Shown: piece after piece, positions 10,775 through 24,800 of the stretch
Layout: every line of letters begins with the position of its first letter
Numbering within the stretch: position 1 is the first letter of the stretch
Origin: Pezicula radicicola
Lineage: Eukaryota > Ascomycota > Leotiomycetes > Helotiales > Dermateaceae
Direction of reading: 5' to 3'
DNA: 64,000 nt
Assembly: GCA_003008705.1 (NCBI GenBank)
Contig: PDUO01000032.1
Coordinates: 92,747-156,746 of the forward strand
Notes under the pieces: model-generated
What the model was told of the DNA's origin: nothing
The model's input: only the letters and a program-made list of their open reading frames with translations
The model's database searches: none
Position numbers and translations under genes: made by a program

Positions 10775-12729
10775 ACCAGATCGATTGCTGACCTCGACAA
10801 AATGGGAGGTCTTCTGTGAAGTCTCCAGTTTCAAGGGGGCTTGGTATGGGAAGCGGATGTGCTGTGTGTGTTACGGTCTATGATTAAGTATCCTGGAGTT
10901 CTAGGTATCTAGCAAAAAGTGAATACTAGTTCTTGCAAGAAAACACAATACACTCTTTCTCCTCAAACTTGACATATTGTAGTGTAGTTTCATGTACCGT
11001 ATATTTGACCCTACGTTTCAAGTGCACGTTGGGGATAATATAGTGTATAAGGTGATTTTAGATAGGGAAGGGTAGATACTTTTCAGATCTTTACTTGAGG
11101 AGTATTCTGTCGAGCTTATTACTTCCCAATGCTACTTAAACCGATAGGCTGTTGGTTGTAAGGCCTATAAGAATATACAGCCTACTAGATATTGTATAAT
11201 ATAATTCTTACTGCGGTGGCTAATAGTGTAACGTTGACAATAGTTTATAAAAAGCTAACTTAAGGTAGCTCGTTCAACTTTTAAAAGCGGCCGCAGCCCT
11301 TCCCCTTATATTTTTCTATCCCCCCCTCCTTTATATTAGGCAGAATTAGGTTATATCACTTAAAATTAAAAGAATAGGTAAGAGTAATATATACTTATCT
11401 GTAGATTCAAAAATCCAATAGTAAATAAGTATTTGGCCTGTTACAAAGTGGTTATGAATAATTCGCCTGTTTTATTTAGAAATTAAGTAGATATCTATAT
11501 ACCCTAAGAAAACAAGGGTATAGAAATTAAAGAAAATCTAATATATAGTTCCAATATACAAAGGTAATACGCACATATATATTTAGGCTACTTATATTTT
11601 TTGTTGCTGTGCTATTTATTATAACATGCCCCCCCCAACATAAATAGTAACTAGTTGGATTACTATAGCGACAAGCCTGTGGGTTGCTTATAGATCTGTT
11701 CCTATCCAAATTTAGGTAGACTAGCTTACCTAACCTAAGTGATTAACCCAACATAAACTCGCTGTAAGGAGAAGGCATACTGCCAGATATACAACAGTAG
11801 CAAAATCCATAGCGGTAAAAGGAAAGCAAATCCAACCATAGCAAAGTTTGACACTCTGCAGCTTAATTAGACACAGTAAACATGGAAATTCTAATAAATT
11901 AAAATAAACTGTCTAGAATATTCGATCAAGAATAAGGAGTAGTGACAAGAGGGCGGAAAAGTCGATTCCAACACTGTGCAACTACACTTTTTTTTCTGTA
12001 TCGGGAAGGTCAGGGAAAGCTGAAGATTCCTTATATCCAACTAATTTAAGAGTTTCCTGTACACTGTCTTCACTACTAGGTAGAAAATAACGAGCAAGCA
12101 ACTATTTATCTACCTGGAAGATTCTAAGGAAGCTAAGTATACAAGGTATTCGTAATTTCGTATTATTGTTTCAGTTGCAACGTTGGCCTAAAGCAGGAGA
12201 AATAATATTAAATACATCGTTACAACTTCTACACACTACCTATCCAAAAAGTAGATTTCCCGGAATTCTTGACTCACAATTGCACATGCTATCAAACCAA
12301 GGAAATGCATAATCGAACAGCAACGCTGAGCCAGGCAGAAGCAGTAAATGTAGTCGAACACATGGTGTTGTCAGTCACAGGGGGTCCAGTGACTCATCAT
12401 AGGGTTCTGGCCATGACACAATAAACATCGACACAGAACTCGCCGGGCAACAGAGAGGAACACTGGAGCGTACCAAACAGGAGCAAAACGGCGCCATGCC
12501 ACCAAGAACAGAAAGTCACGCCACAGCAGGAAGAAAAAATTATAATGTTTTGTTGGTGGTGGATTGATTATCTCATGGACTTATCAACCATGCCGCATAC
12601 CCCATATCCGTATGATACAATTGAACACCTAAAAGCAGAACCCAAACCCAATAGCACCCACATCTCCAAGCCATCCATGATGGGGAAGAAATTCATAAGA
12701 CCGTGAAAACAACCGCTCGTAAAAACCGC
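10775..12729. other. Intergenic with a degraded AT-rich patch
   Basis: This is a long gene-poor stretch. About 11,180-11,720 is AT-rich and RIP-like, with islands of GC (GCGGCCGC near 11,290) and poly-C runs. The remainder up to 12,729 includes the 3' flank of the histone H4 gene. Small open frames here have no recognisable content. Confidence 0.5.
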
Positions 12730-13198
<469 letters not shown>

Positions 13199-13954
13199 GA
13201 TGAATTTGGGTTGTTGAGAGAAATGGGATTGATGTTGGAGATGTTATTTGTTGAGGATGATGATGATGGAAGCGTGGAGGAGATGCTTTGAATGGCCGTG
13301 AATGGAGATGTAAGAATGGAGGGGAAAGAGGCTGCGAGATATATAGCTACCCGAGTTGATCGCACCACTAGTGCCAGATTCTAATCAGAGCCAATCAGCG
13401 AGCAGGATCAATTCGGTCGGGAATCAACACTTCGAAACTTTGGCAGGCGAGGCGAGGGCATGGGGCCGAGCGCGCGCGCTACTGACCTGCAGAGCAGAGA
13501 GGTATGGAAGAAGTAGTACAGCAGTAGACAGATAGATTTGGGGTATTATGCTTGAATATTATTCTATAAAGCTTTATGTGATATTTTAGTCAACTAATAT
13601 AATATAATTAATTAATTAATTCTCTTGATTCATCAGCATCAGCTTTTGCTGTGGCTCGGCGAATATAATGCGTAGTGTTGGTACCACCAGCCTGGCTGAT
13701 TATTTGCCGGATTTGAAAATCAAAGGCAGCCTTCTTCTTTCGCCTCGCAAATTCATTCAAAACTTGCAATTACCAGATAGGCTTAGCGCCACGCTAAACT
13801 CACAATCAAGATCAGCTCTCCCAAATACTTAAGGAACCTCGCTCGCCTCCATCTCTCTTCTCCATTACAACATCATCCGACAACCACATCTCGACAACAA
13901 TCATCTACACAACAACAACAACCTCTTCATCCATCTTCATCAAAATCATCCGCA
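13199..13954. promoter_or_regulatory. Shared divergent promoter of histone H4 and H3
   Basis: This is a 756-bp region between the two start codons. A CCAAT box lies at 13391-13395 (AGCCAATCAG). A TATA-like ATATATAG at about 13339-13346 is positioned for H4. A CT-rich leader with CAACAACA repeats precedes the H3 ATG. Co-regulation is inferred from the arrangement. Confidence 0.6.
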
Positions 13955-14610
<656 letters not shown>

Positions 14611-16244
14611 ACGGGTTCATCGACCATTCTCATGACGACTCTTCGGCTTTGACCACCGGCCTTCGGGCGCGCTGGTCAGGGAGGATGGACATATGGGATA
14701 TTTGATGATTGCGCAATGGGATAGGGTCTGATATTGGTTCGGGGAGTTTATCGCATGGGTTTTCTGCTTTCTACACAATGGGATGTAAATTATTATGGAC
14801 AGCGATGGGCGCTGATCCTCATGACCACGAGGAATAAATAATTCTTCAACCTTCTACAATACCCAGTACTATGAACTTTGATTGCTCTGCCCTGTGATAT
14901 GATATTTGGCGCTCGAACTATGACGATCTAGGCTACTACCTGCTCCGCGACCACGGGAAGCATCGACTTGGTGACCGGGTCGCTGTTTGCCCACGATGTT
15001 AAGTGTTGACCCCGGATTTCGTGGCTGGTGAGGTCTCCAGAGTGGAAATATGCACCAGCTTTCGCTGTACCCACTTCACAATATTTTTGATCACCACATG
15101 GGGCTGACGCGCCTTGCATGGCGACAAAACCAAACACAACTTAGTCATGGAATACTATTCTACGCGTTGAAGTACTTTCAGAGACCGCAACCATTCTCGG
15201 ATTTCCTCTATTAATAACTCACAGGCTGGCCGCGGCAGCTCGTACGATGCAACATTTGGAGCCTGCTACTTACTCAGCCACTAGCAGTCTCTTAGTGATC
15301 TTTGGGTTTTAGAAGTCACGTATTATGTTACGAAATCGGGAGATCGAGTTAGGTTTGAAATAAAAGGAATATCTTAAATGAGCAGCGTTTGCCATAATAT
15401 GACCAACGGGTCATAAGTAGGTATTTTCAGGTTGAGATTTCTGCAATCGACAGCAAAACTATTCTTCTAAACAAGTGTTACTGTACGAGTCTTTAGAGAT
15501 CAAGTATGTTATGTAGGTAGGTTCCAAACACGTGCATTTCTCATTACTTTCTTGGTTCGGAGGAAGATACAATGCAATACAAGAACGAGAAGGAATTGAG
15601 GAATCTCGACAAAGGTGCTAGCAAGACTACTTGGAAGGGAAATCAAGCTCTTAAGAGATAATGTTCAACTCCACCAGAACCGTCTTGCTGCTTGGTCTAA
15701 ACATTTGTATAACTCCCCGTTTCTAAAGAAGTTCCAAAGATCTTGTTTTCATCTCCATAGTGATGCAAAATTGAGGAAAGTGGTAAAGGTGGACCGTAGT
15801 ACGTAGGCTACTTACCTAGGTAGATAATAACCTGGTGTACCGAAGAGGAAGGGTGACCAGGCAATACCTAAGCCAGATTAACCTTGAGTCCAAAGAGCCT
15901 TGAGACCCTAACGAGGACTCGTAAAAAAGGACGAACTGCCTCCTTCGATCTTCGCAAACAACCATATTATTTGCAACTTGCTCTAGCCCTCCTCTGGTCG
16001 ACTTTGTTTGAAATGGGTGGGTGTCCCTAACAATAATATTTTTTATTCCAAATCTCTTCATGACTCAATACTTTCAGCACAGTAAGTGCCGTTGCTAGAT
16101 TGATTTTCATTTACAAATCCCCAAGGCTTCAAAAGCCAAATTAGTGTAACCTATTTGAAAACCCCGTGTTCAATTTGGCACCAATTTTGATTAATGTTAC
16201 AAAGCCCGGACCCTAGACGCCGCTGTTTCAAATACGATGCCGTT
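14611..16244. other. Intergenic between H3 and RAD3 3' ends
   Basis: This is a 1.6-kb convergent region. Only short open frames occur, without recognisable protein content. AATAAATAATT near 14,832 could serve H3 mRNA 3' end formation. Confidence 0.5.
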
Positions 16245-19056
16245 TTACTCGCCGTCCAACTCCATCATGCCAGCCTCAATCTCATCATCATCGAACCCAT
16301 CCTCATCAACCCCCGAAACAGCTTGACCACCTATCTGTCCTGGACCAGCCATTTGCGCTTCTCGTAATTCCCTGATACTCTGCTCTTCCATTTTCTCCTT
16401 GTGTTTCTCCAAATCCTTGATTGTCCAGGTACTTATTCCCTCTTGATCTCTAGCCTTGAAGGGCTGGGCCATCTGTCTCAAGAATTTCTTGGCACTGCCA
16501 ACAGCCATATCTGTACTCAAATTCACCTCGCTTTCAAGAATTGCCTGATTAATCCATTTCGGGAGCTGATTCCGCTTTTTGAGAAATCTCCTGTCGGCTA
16601 GTACCATGATACCGTAATCGTCCTTTCCTCTGATAACTCGACCCAAACATTGGGCGGCGTGTCTCATTGCATCGAAGGATAAGAAGTCATTCTCCCTAAT
16701 GCGATATGTTTCTCGAAGGAATTCCAGGCGCGCCTTCAAGATACGCGATTCAGTATACTGAAAGGGCACTCCGATGCACAAGACAGTGCGTCCATACTGA
16801 TGGTCAAAATCAATACCCTCACTGACCTTTCCTCGAGCTACGCAAAGTAATATTGCTCCTCGACCATTGCAACATGCTGTGCGGTATGTCTCTAGGGCCA
16901 AGGAGGTCTCTTGGGCATCAGGGGTTTCCACTAGAATGAGTTTGTATTTCCACACCTCGTCAAGGATGCCCATGCCTTGCCACATGCTGATAATTGATTC
17001 CATGTACAAGTACGACGGGAAGAAGACAACCATGCCATCTGGGGTGAGCTTTGAGAACTCTGTGAGTATGTTTCCGTAGTTACGAACAACAGATGGCTCG
17101 TTTCGAACCTGGAAGCCGGACGAGACTGCCACCTGATCAGAGCCTCTGGTGACAATCATGGGCAAGAAAGAACGTCGAGCAAGGGTCATTGGATATGATT
17201 CCATGACGACGGTGGTGAAGTTTAACATCCGAGGATACATCTCAAGGGGAGAGATGGTTCCGGATGTGATGATTACAGAGCTGAACCTGTCAAAGACTGG
17301 CTTAATAGCTATTGCTGCATCAAGGCAGGTGAAGTGTAGAACAGGGTTTGGGACTTCAGCAGTGTCTGACTCGTAAGGTTCAAGAATAAGAAGGAACCCT
17401 TTTTCATACGTAGCTACAAGAGTTGCAAAAGTTGCAACTTCTTGAAGCGGTTGGTAGTCTTCAATATTAGTAAGCTCAAGGGTTCTGACAAGGGACGTAA
17501 GACGTTCAGCACAAAATCTCAACGGCTTTTTTTCGATAAAAGTATACTCTTTGAGATGTGCTAGGAAGGATGGTGGCGTCTCTGAAATGACTTGGCGTAC
17601 TTTCATTCGAGTCTGTCATTTGTCAGCTTGTCATGAGTGGGCGAGAGGTACTATTTGTTTTTACCTTCAGATATTCCACAAATCTCTTGAGAAAGGCGAT
17701 GAAATGTTCTGCTCTTCTTATATTTCCAGGAACTGCTTCTTTGAGGAGATCATCCGGCAAAGCTGACACCATTAGCATTCAGAATTTTCTTTCGAGCATT
17801 CGAATATCTACCCGGATTTGACATGAAAGCATCCTCTTCTCTAGCTTCATCTTTGTCACGCAACCCCTCCACAAGTTTTGCGTACTCGTTTTTCAATTTA
17901 TCGGCATCACTGTCTTTCATCTCTAAAATCTTTTGCTCTAGATTCTGTGCTCCGCGTGTAGCCTTCCGTAACGAGTCCTCGGTGATATCGGTGCTCAAAG
18001 ATTCTATGCAGACATTGTCAATATTATGTGCCTCATCAAAAACCACTATACAATCCTTAGAGAGCTCGTTAGATACGCGCTCTTGGATTTTTGGATCGAG
18101 CAGATAGTGATATGAGTAGATGATCACGTTGCAGAAAGACATCATCCGTCTTGACGTGAAGTAGGGACACTGCTTGTGTTCCTCGCCATATCTCATAATC
18201 CCATCTAAAGTCCAAACGCCATTGGGTATGAGATTATGAGGTTCTAGAAGGTCGAGATTCTGAGTTTGTCAACATAACCCGCCTCAAGATAAGTAGAGCA
18301 AGCAATACGTACGTCGTGATATATGCACACTGGTACATCCTCACCCCGCTCTTTCTTCTCCTTTACAAATCCCGCCGTGAGACTTCGGCACCTAGCGTCA
18401 ACGACAGCACCGCTTTTTTCCCGTTTCACCGAAGGATGAAGACATAGATTTTTTCTCGCTGTCAAACCCATGCCTCGGAACTCCTCGACGTGTCCTAATT
18501 GCTCCGCGCGGTACTTCATAAGAGCCTTCAATTCTGCCAAGGCCTTTTCGATTTCTGACATAGTACCTGAAAAGACGGGACCATTAGAACGTGTCCAAGT
18601 GGTAAATGTGAATGACTCACGTGAGCAGTATATCAGCTTCCGGTGCTCTGGATAGTATTGCTGGTATGCAACAATCAGGGACAGAAGAGATACAGTCTTT
18701 CCAGTCCCCGAAGGCATCTCCAGCACACAATTTCCTCCAGCATCCAGGGTCCCTGGAGTTGGGTAAGCATGTGAGTGATAGGACGCGAGGCGGGCTCACC
18801 TTACGTTTGAGATCACACATGTAGCTTGATTTCAAGACCTTGTTAGCACAAAACTCGCGGGAAGAAGACTTGAAACATACGCATATTGCTCTTTGGGAAC
18901 CGTCAGCATCTGTAAATGATCTCAGGACCGACTTACATACCTGGGTAGATCCGCGGATACGGAAAGAGGACGGGCAAATCACTGTGAACTGGTCAGGCTT
19001 TATCTTGTGATGTAGTGCCAAAGAAGACCAGATGCATACTCAATGTTGAACTTCAT
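16245..19056 (-). CDS. RAD3: DNA helicase Rad3/XPD/ERCC2, TFIIH subunit
   Basis: This 5'-3' superfamily-2 helicase of TFIIH works in nucleotide excision repair and transcription initiation in the nucleus. Nine exons (19056-19040, 18981-18941, 18890-18881, 18824-18805, 18752-18621, 18566-18313, 18259-17812, 17762-17665, 17612-16245) give 795 residues. Walker A MPSGTGKT has its lysine at residue 48, as in human XPD. The DEAH box is in VVFDEAHN (about 233-236). The four Fe-S cluster cysteines are in [20 protein letters not shown] and KQCPYF. Motif VI is [14 protein letters not shown], and the C-terminus is acidic. The 5' end is split into four exons of only 17, 41, 10 and 20 nt; each junction restores the conserved N-terminus ([20 protein letters not shown] then QYAYMCDLKRTLDAGG). 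Confidence 0.97.
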
Positions 19057-19608
19057 CTTGACTCTTGAGCCACAGCCTCAAGTGGCTTTCTGGAAGCTGC
19101 CGTGGATAGGAACAGTTGATGGAGTCTCGCGGGATGTCTGTCGATGCTGCCTTACATATTTGTAGCCTTACATATTTGTAGGCGAGTGCAAGGCTGCAAT
19201 TCTGAATGTTCAGCCTTGTCGGTAGGTAACCCTTCGTATAGTGATTGGATTTAACGAGGTCACCATAGGTAGATAAGTGCAGAAGCTCAAGCATCGATTT
19301 AAATGCGCTGGAGGGCGGCGAGAAAAGGCGAATTTAAGCTTCAATCTATAACTGATGTATTATTAATCTTTGGCATTCATCTTGTCAAGCCTATATCTGA
19401 TCCTGACATCTAACTATCTGCGCTATTGAAGCCACCCAGCACTTAGTGGTAATGTTTCCTTTGGACCTTCAGAGATTGGCGAGGCCATTGATGGAGGCAG
19501 TTTTAACGTCTTACCAAGGACACAGCTGTGATTTGAGAGGACAGGCTCGGGCTTCGTTCAACAGTTCTATCTCTGGGATAGCCGCCCACTAAGTCCTTGA
19601 CCTCAATT
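19057..19608. promoter_or_regulatory. RAD3 upstream region and 3' flank of the next gene
   Basis: This 552-bp region holds the presumed RAD3 promoter. A short direct repeat (CTTACATATTTGTAG twice, about 19,151-19,180) is visible. No gene is seen. Confidence 0.4.
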
Positions 19609-21395
19609 TCAGGGTTTATGGCTCACTGGCTGGGCCTCTACCCAAGCCACCAAGCTCCTCAGACGCTCTGCACTTGCTTGCAGGTACAATCTGTCAGAAT
19701 CTTCCACGTATTTCCTGGCGGCAAGGCCCTTCTTCCGCTTATCACTCTTGATGTTGCCTTCACGCGCGCGTATGCCTTTCTCAACGGCTTCTACTAGATG
19801 AGCCGTATGATATACTGGGCAATCACAAACTATGAACAACCTGAATAAGCTTTCAACCAAGATGGATACTTTAGTGTTGTCCCCAGAAGAAGATGTGTTT
19901 GAGTAGGCCGGAAGATATCTTTCCTCCATCAGCTCTTGTGAGACCTCATCGTTCTTTGTTCTAGAACGGTATGTGCTATTCTGCATAAGGCTTCCAAGCA
20001 GCAGTTGATAGAGTGAAACGAGAGCTTCGGGAAGAAAACATTGTTGCATGGATGGAGATATGAGGAGAGAGAATGCAGGAAGTGGTAGGACTTTGACATA
20101 GTCGACAAAGAAGTCATATACTTTTCCGGCTGCCGCAAAACAATCAGGGAGTCTCGCAGCCACAAGAGAGAGCTAAACACGTCAGCAAGGACGCGGTATA
20201 AAACGAGGCTTAACTCACAAGGCCGAGTACACGTTGTCGTAAATGTACTGCGTCTAAGCCTCCTAATAAAGACGCTCGTTCTAGTTCTGCCTCATCCACG
20301 CCTTCCTTAGGTTCCAATGGATCCTCTTCAATGTTCAAAGCATCGGAGGAATCTTCCTCATCTTCGAGAATGGCACGTCTGTGCTCTGGCTTGCCCACGG
20401 CCTGATCATGCTTCCTCTTTTTGTCTCGGCCCTCATTCTCGAAAACTGTTGGATATGCTTTGAGCATATCCTCCCCCCCGTCTGCGAAGGCAGCCTTAAC
20501 GACTCGTCTAACTCCGGCAGAGCTCTGCTGAGCCTCGGACAAGTATCCGACTATCATCGAACTCTGCAACATTGTTAATTCATACTCTGCCTGTGGGTCT
20601 TCGTCTTTTTTTATTTTGAAAGCCGCTTGGTCTTGTCTCTCTCGTTCTTTCCAGTCCGCATCAATGACATCGAGCATGTATTCCAACCATATTTTCCAAT
20701 ACTTCCATCGATTTGGATATTTGACACTGCAATTGAAAGCCCACCCTACAGCATGCCAGAAGTCGTCGGCGCGCTCACGTATACTCTCTTTGTGGACGAG
20801 TATATTTTGGCCCATAGATGCTCTTTCATCATCTTCTGAATCACTACTCGCGCTATCGCCATTGAGGCCGTTGCGTCTGCGCTTGGACCTGGCATTAATC
20901 TTCGACGTGAAGCCTAATGCCTCTTTGAGGTTTCCATTCACTGGGCCAACCGTCGATAAGAGGCTGCGGAGAAGCGTAATGGCCGCAGATGCAACTTCCG
21001 GGTTGTTTTCAGGGAGGCTGTTCGTGGTATTGAAGGGGTGGACGAGAAGCGTACTCGTGAACTCGATGAGAACCGGAGTAGGTACGAAGGCTGGGCTTTC
21101 TGGCGCGTTTCGGCGGGGAGATCCTGTGGTAAGAAGATTGTTGAGGAGGGCAAGGCCAGCGCAATCTTTGTTGATTGTCAGTGTGAGGTTTAACATGTGG
21201 CTTTGAACACTTACAGAGTTTCTCATTAAGATATATCCCGCATTGGGTCTTTAGTTCGTTTGGAAGTTGCTTTGCTGGCCGATACCGAATAATTTTCGAG
21301 ACTTTCGACCTTGCATCTTCTGGCATGGGCGAGCTCGAAGCTGCCGTGTGGAATGAGTCTGCAGAACTCAAGGGGGAGTCGGTAGGCATCATCAT
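19609..21395 (-). CDS. Conserved-looking protein of unknown function, acidic middle region
   Basis: I do not recognise this family. Three exons (21395-21215, 21165-20219, 20172-19609) splice in frame to 563 residues; the first of three consecutive ATGs is chosen. Visible features: a Ser/Thr-rich N-terminus, a basic patch SKINARSKRRRNG near residue 180, a low-complexity SASSDSEDDE stretch, a Trp-rich segment (DDFWHAVGWAF, RWKYWKIWLEYML), a KKRKHD nuclear-localisation-like motif, an acidic LEDEEDSSDALNIEEDPLE region, and a helical C-terminal third. The basic and acidic clusters suggest a nuclear or nucleolar protein. It is transcribed in the same direction as RAD3. Confidence 0.75.
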
Positions 21396-21815
21396 ATCAT
21401 GGTATAATTTACGTTGGATGTGATGCAAGAAGACGCGACGCGTTTGGAATTGGAGGCCTGATCATGTGACCAGCAACGTGCTTAGACTAAGTACCTACCT
21501 ACGGAGGACAATACCTTCATGGGCTGGAAGCGATCATTTTTTATTCCTTACCTGCAAAATAACTGTACTAACTTGGCCAGTAAGTCTTAGTCACTTGTGG
21601 AGATTTAAGTCAATCACCGAATAATGTCTGGGCCGAAATCTGAAATGACACCGCCAAGGTTTACACAGGCAGGAGACATGATGGACAAAGTACGAACAGG
21701 GTATCATTGTTCCTATGTGAGGAGATGCTATGCTTTTCTCGTCAAATCATCACGCCTTCCCACGTCACTCATGCCTCGCAGACAAAATAAATATCCTAAG
21801 TATCAGTATCCATCT
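21396..21815. other. Intergenic
   Basis: A 420-bp spacer between the 563-residue protein start and the 3' end of the RasGAP gene. Nothing structured is seen. Confidence 0.5.
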
Positions 21816-24800
21816 TCAACTTTTTTTTAACCACTCTACGCGATAATGAGCTATAAGCTTGTTAGTCCCAAGTTCTGAGATAGCCTCTGGGGAGGAGCGG
21901 AGTATTTGCATACCTCAATAAGTCTATCAGTCAAAGCAGTACACTGCCTATCTTGATCATTCATTGTATGGAAAGTCGATGAGCGCCACAAACCACCGAA
22001 TCCAATCCCGTCTAGGACATCCTCCAACATCTCTGCGGTATCTACGCCTCCCGCAAACTTGGGGTTTGATGTTAATGTTCGGAGTAATTGATGAGCTGAC
22101 TCTAAAGTACCAGCATTTTGACATGAAATGAGAATCTCGTCTAGTATTGCAATAACCGGTCCGCAGCTAAACCATTCATTAGTAAACCCTCCCTGAATAC
22201 AATCCAGACTACTTACAGATGGAGTATCACTGTGGGCCGTTTGATAGCAATCCGGTTAAGCCATCCAAGGACTCTGTGCTGCACCGTATCCTCTAAATAG
22301 CGAAAGTCAACAATGCCAATCGCCGCATTTAATAGCAATTCCTTGTCTTTGATGGTGGATAGATCGATCATGCCGAGGACATCTCCTGGTTGTGAACCAT
22401 CGCTAAGATTGGTTATTCCTGCTAACCAGAGATTGTCTTTGGCTTCTTCGGGTGTCATGGCTCGGGACATGACAAGACCTAGATATGGGAGACAGCTCAC
22501 ATCGTTTGGGAATCGCATTCCCTGTGGCATGCTAGAGCTTGCTGTCTCTAAAAAGGACGATAGCACCCGGAGTGCTGTGGGCTTTGTTACGGAATCCGTT
22601 AAACCTTTCACCAAGGATGCGCAAACAGCGAAGTGGAAGATCTCCATGTTAAAATGAATTCCATAAATCTCGTCTAGCTGTAGAGCTGCATCTTCGAGCG
22701 GCACTCGGCCTTGTAGTAATGTTGGAACCATGCGTCCATTCCTTAAATCGCCGGAGGTGGTGATATTGCACAGAACAGCATCGAGGAATAGTGCCGTGCA
22801 ATTGAAGAGCGGAAGGGGGACCAGCCTCACAAGTGACATTGCGAGCCAGAACAGTTGCAGGCCATAGCGAGATGCTGTTGGTAACTTGTCCATCATCTTA
22901 GTCAACGATGTCACAATTGCAATCAACATTTCGCTGTCGTTGTCCTCTATAAAGCGCCCAATGCTGGTTCGAAGAGCGACGAGGACTTGGTACAGGAGGT
23001 CATCGTCAACATCCTCGCGAGCCAAGCATCCCATCACAGCAAATGCTCTTGGCTGGATGGCAGGGTTGCTTTGGAATGCAGTACTTGCAACCAGGCTCAT
23101 CCATCTAGAACGCCATGCATTGGACATATCAATCGATGGAGCCGCTACTGTACTTACCTCAGACAAGAGCACAGCAAGGGTCTCCGTAGCCAGTAATAGC
23201 GAGGCACTGGTGTCTTGAACTGATACAATTGAGTTGCCATCTCGCCCAGACATACTAAATAGGGAGTCGTTTCGAGGTTCGGATAGGGATGAAAGCAGAA
23301 CTTTCACCTTAGCAAGCTTGCTTTCTTCCAGTGCAAACGTCGTGCAGATGGCATGGATCGTGTTTACAAGCAGGCGATGAACAATAAGCCGGACATCCGA
23401 TGCTCCAGTATTGGCAAGCATGGTTACAAGATGGAAAAGCTCGGGCAAATATAGTTGAGATTGGGCACCACTGTCAAATGAAATTGACAGGCAGAGACGG
23501 AGAAGAACACATATCTCACCCCATACTGTATTGTCAGGCAAATGCCTCGTAGGACGTAAGGACGACCGATTGAGAGCTTTTCGAAGCCTTGATATAAGCT
23601 TTGCTCGGATAGTAATAGTGCCAAGAGAAGCGATAATCGATCCAAGTAGTTCTGTTCGCTCATCGTCGATTCCAAAGCCAAGGGCAGCTTTGACGATTTC
23701 TTCAAGGAATATGTCCGTGCAAATCTCATCTTGAGAAATGGCTGGCCAAACGCAATATTCAAGTGTAGTACTCAGAGCAATATCTGAAATAGCTACTTCG
23801 ACGAGCTTGCGATAAATTGCTGCAACCTTTTCTCTGCCCTTGTCCCCGTCGACCTCGTTTGGGATAAGGCTCGTTCTCAGGCTTGGTAACCACGGGGCCA
23901 TGTATGTCAGACTTAGGGAGCGCTGATGATACGGGAAACTCTCCCAACCAACGAAGAACTCGTTGAGGAAGTCTCCGGTCAGTTGCGGCTCTGAAAGAGC
24001 AAGTTGTTGGCTAATGTCTACAATGAAGCGAGATGGATTTAGTGGTACACAAAGTTCTAATTTTGGTTAGCGTTTCCTCTGTAAATACTCTGAATTAGCC
24101 CACCTTTGGTGCTCATGAATTTCGAGTCCGCCGCGAATTTAAAAGCGCGACATAAGGCACATAAAAGGTCGTAAGAAGCAGCCCGAAGTACTTGATCGGA
24201 ACTTGCCATGTTTGTGAGGGCAATATTGAGAAGCGTTCCAGGAACGTCTTGGGGCCTAACAAGTCTTTCGAAAGACTTGAGCGTTCTCAGCTCTTTGCCA
24301 TACTTAGCTTTGGCCTCTCGAATGGTATCGAGCACGTCCTTCTTTCGGGGGCTGGTGAAGTACATGACGATTTTTCCATTCTCTGTACGTAGCCCAAAGG
24401 CCGAATCATCCTCCGTCTGTATCGAAGTTGGCGCTTCGTCTACCTCTGAGAGTCGAAATATATCGTTGACAGTAGCGTGCAGCCTAAGACCAGGTACAAC
24501 TTCTTGCTTCTTGGTGGTGGTGACCTGTACAAACTGACTCCCAATCTTGATCACCACTTCTATCTTGCCCTTGGTTTTTGATAGTCGAATAATTGGCTGG
24601 TAAACATATCTTGTATCTGTAACTACACTTATCGTCTCCTTTGGAAGATGCAGCTGACTCAGATGAAAGTGTGCCTGGAGGTCTTGAAGGCTGCCGATTA
24701 GATGGTAATCAACATTTTTTGGATGAAATGCACTGTTCTCGCTTTTTGCAGATAGGCGCAGTATACGTCGGAAGCATTTCCTGAGAAAGGTTATTAAAAG

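Noticed and set aside
14928..15137. Small minus-strand frame of 69 codons
   Set aside because: No family resemblance, no supporting intron or start context.
15816..16061. Minus-strand frame of about 80 codons downstream of RAD3
   Set aside because: It has no recognisable content and lies in the RAD3 3' flank.
20616..21206. Long plus-strand open frame (about 196 codons)
   Set aside because: It lies antisense inside the exon of the 563-residue gene and its translation has no recognisable motifs.
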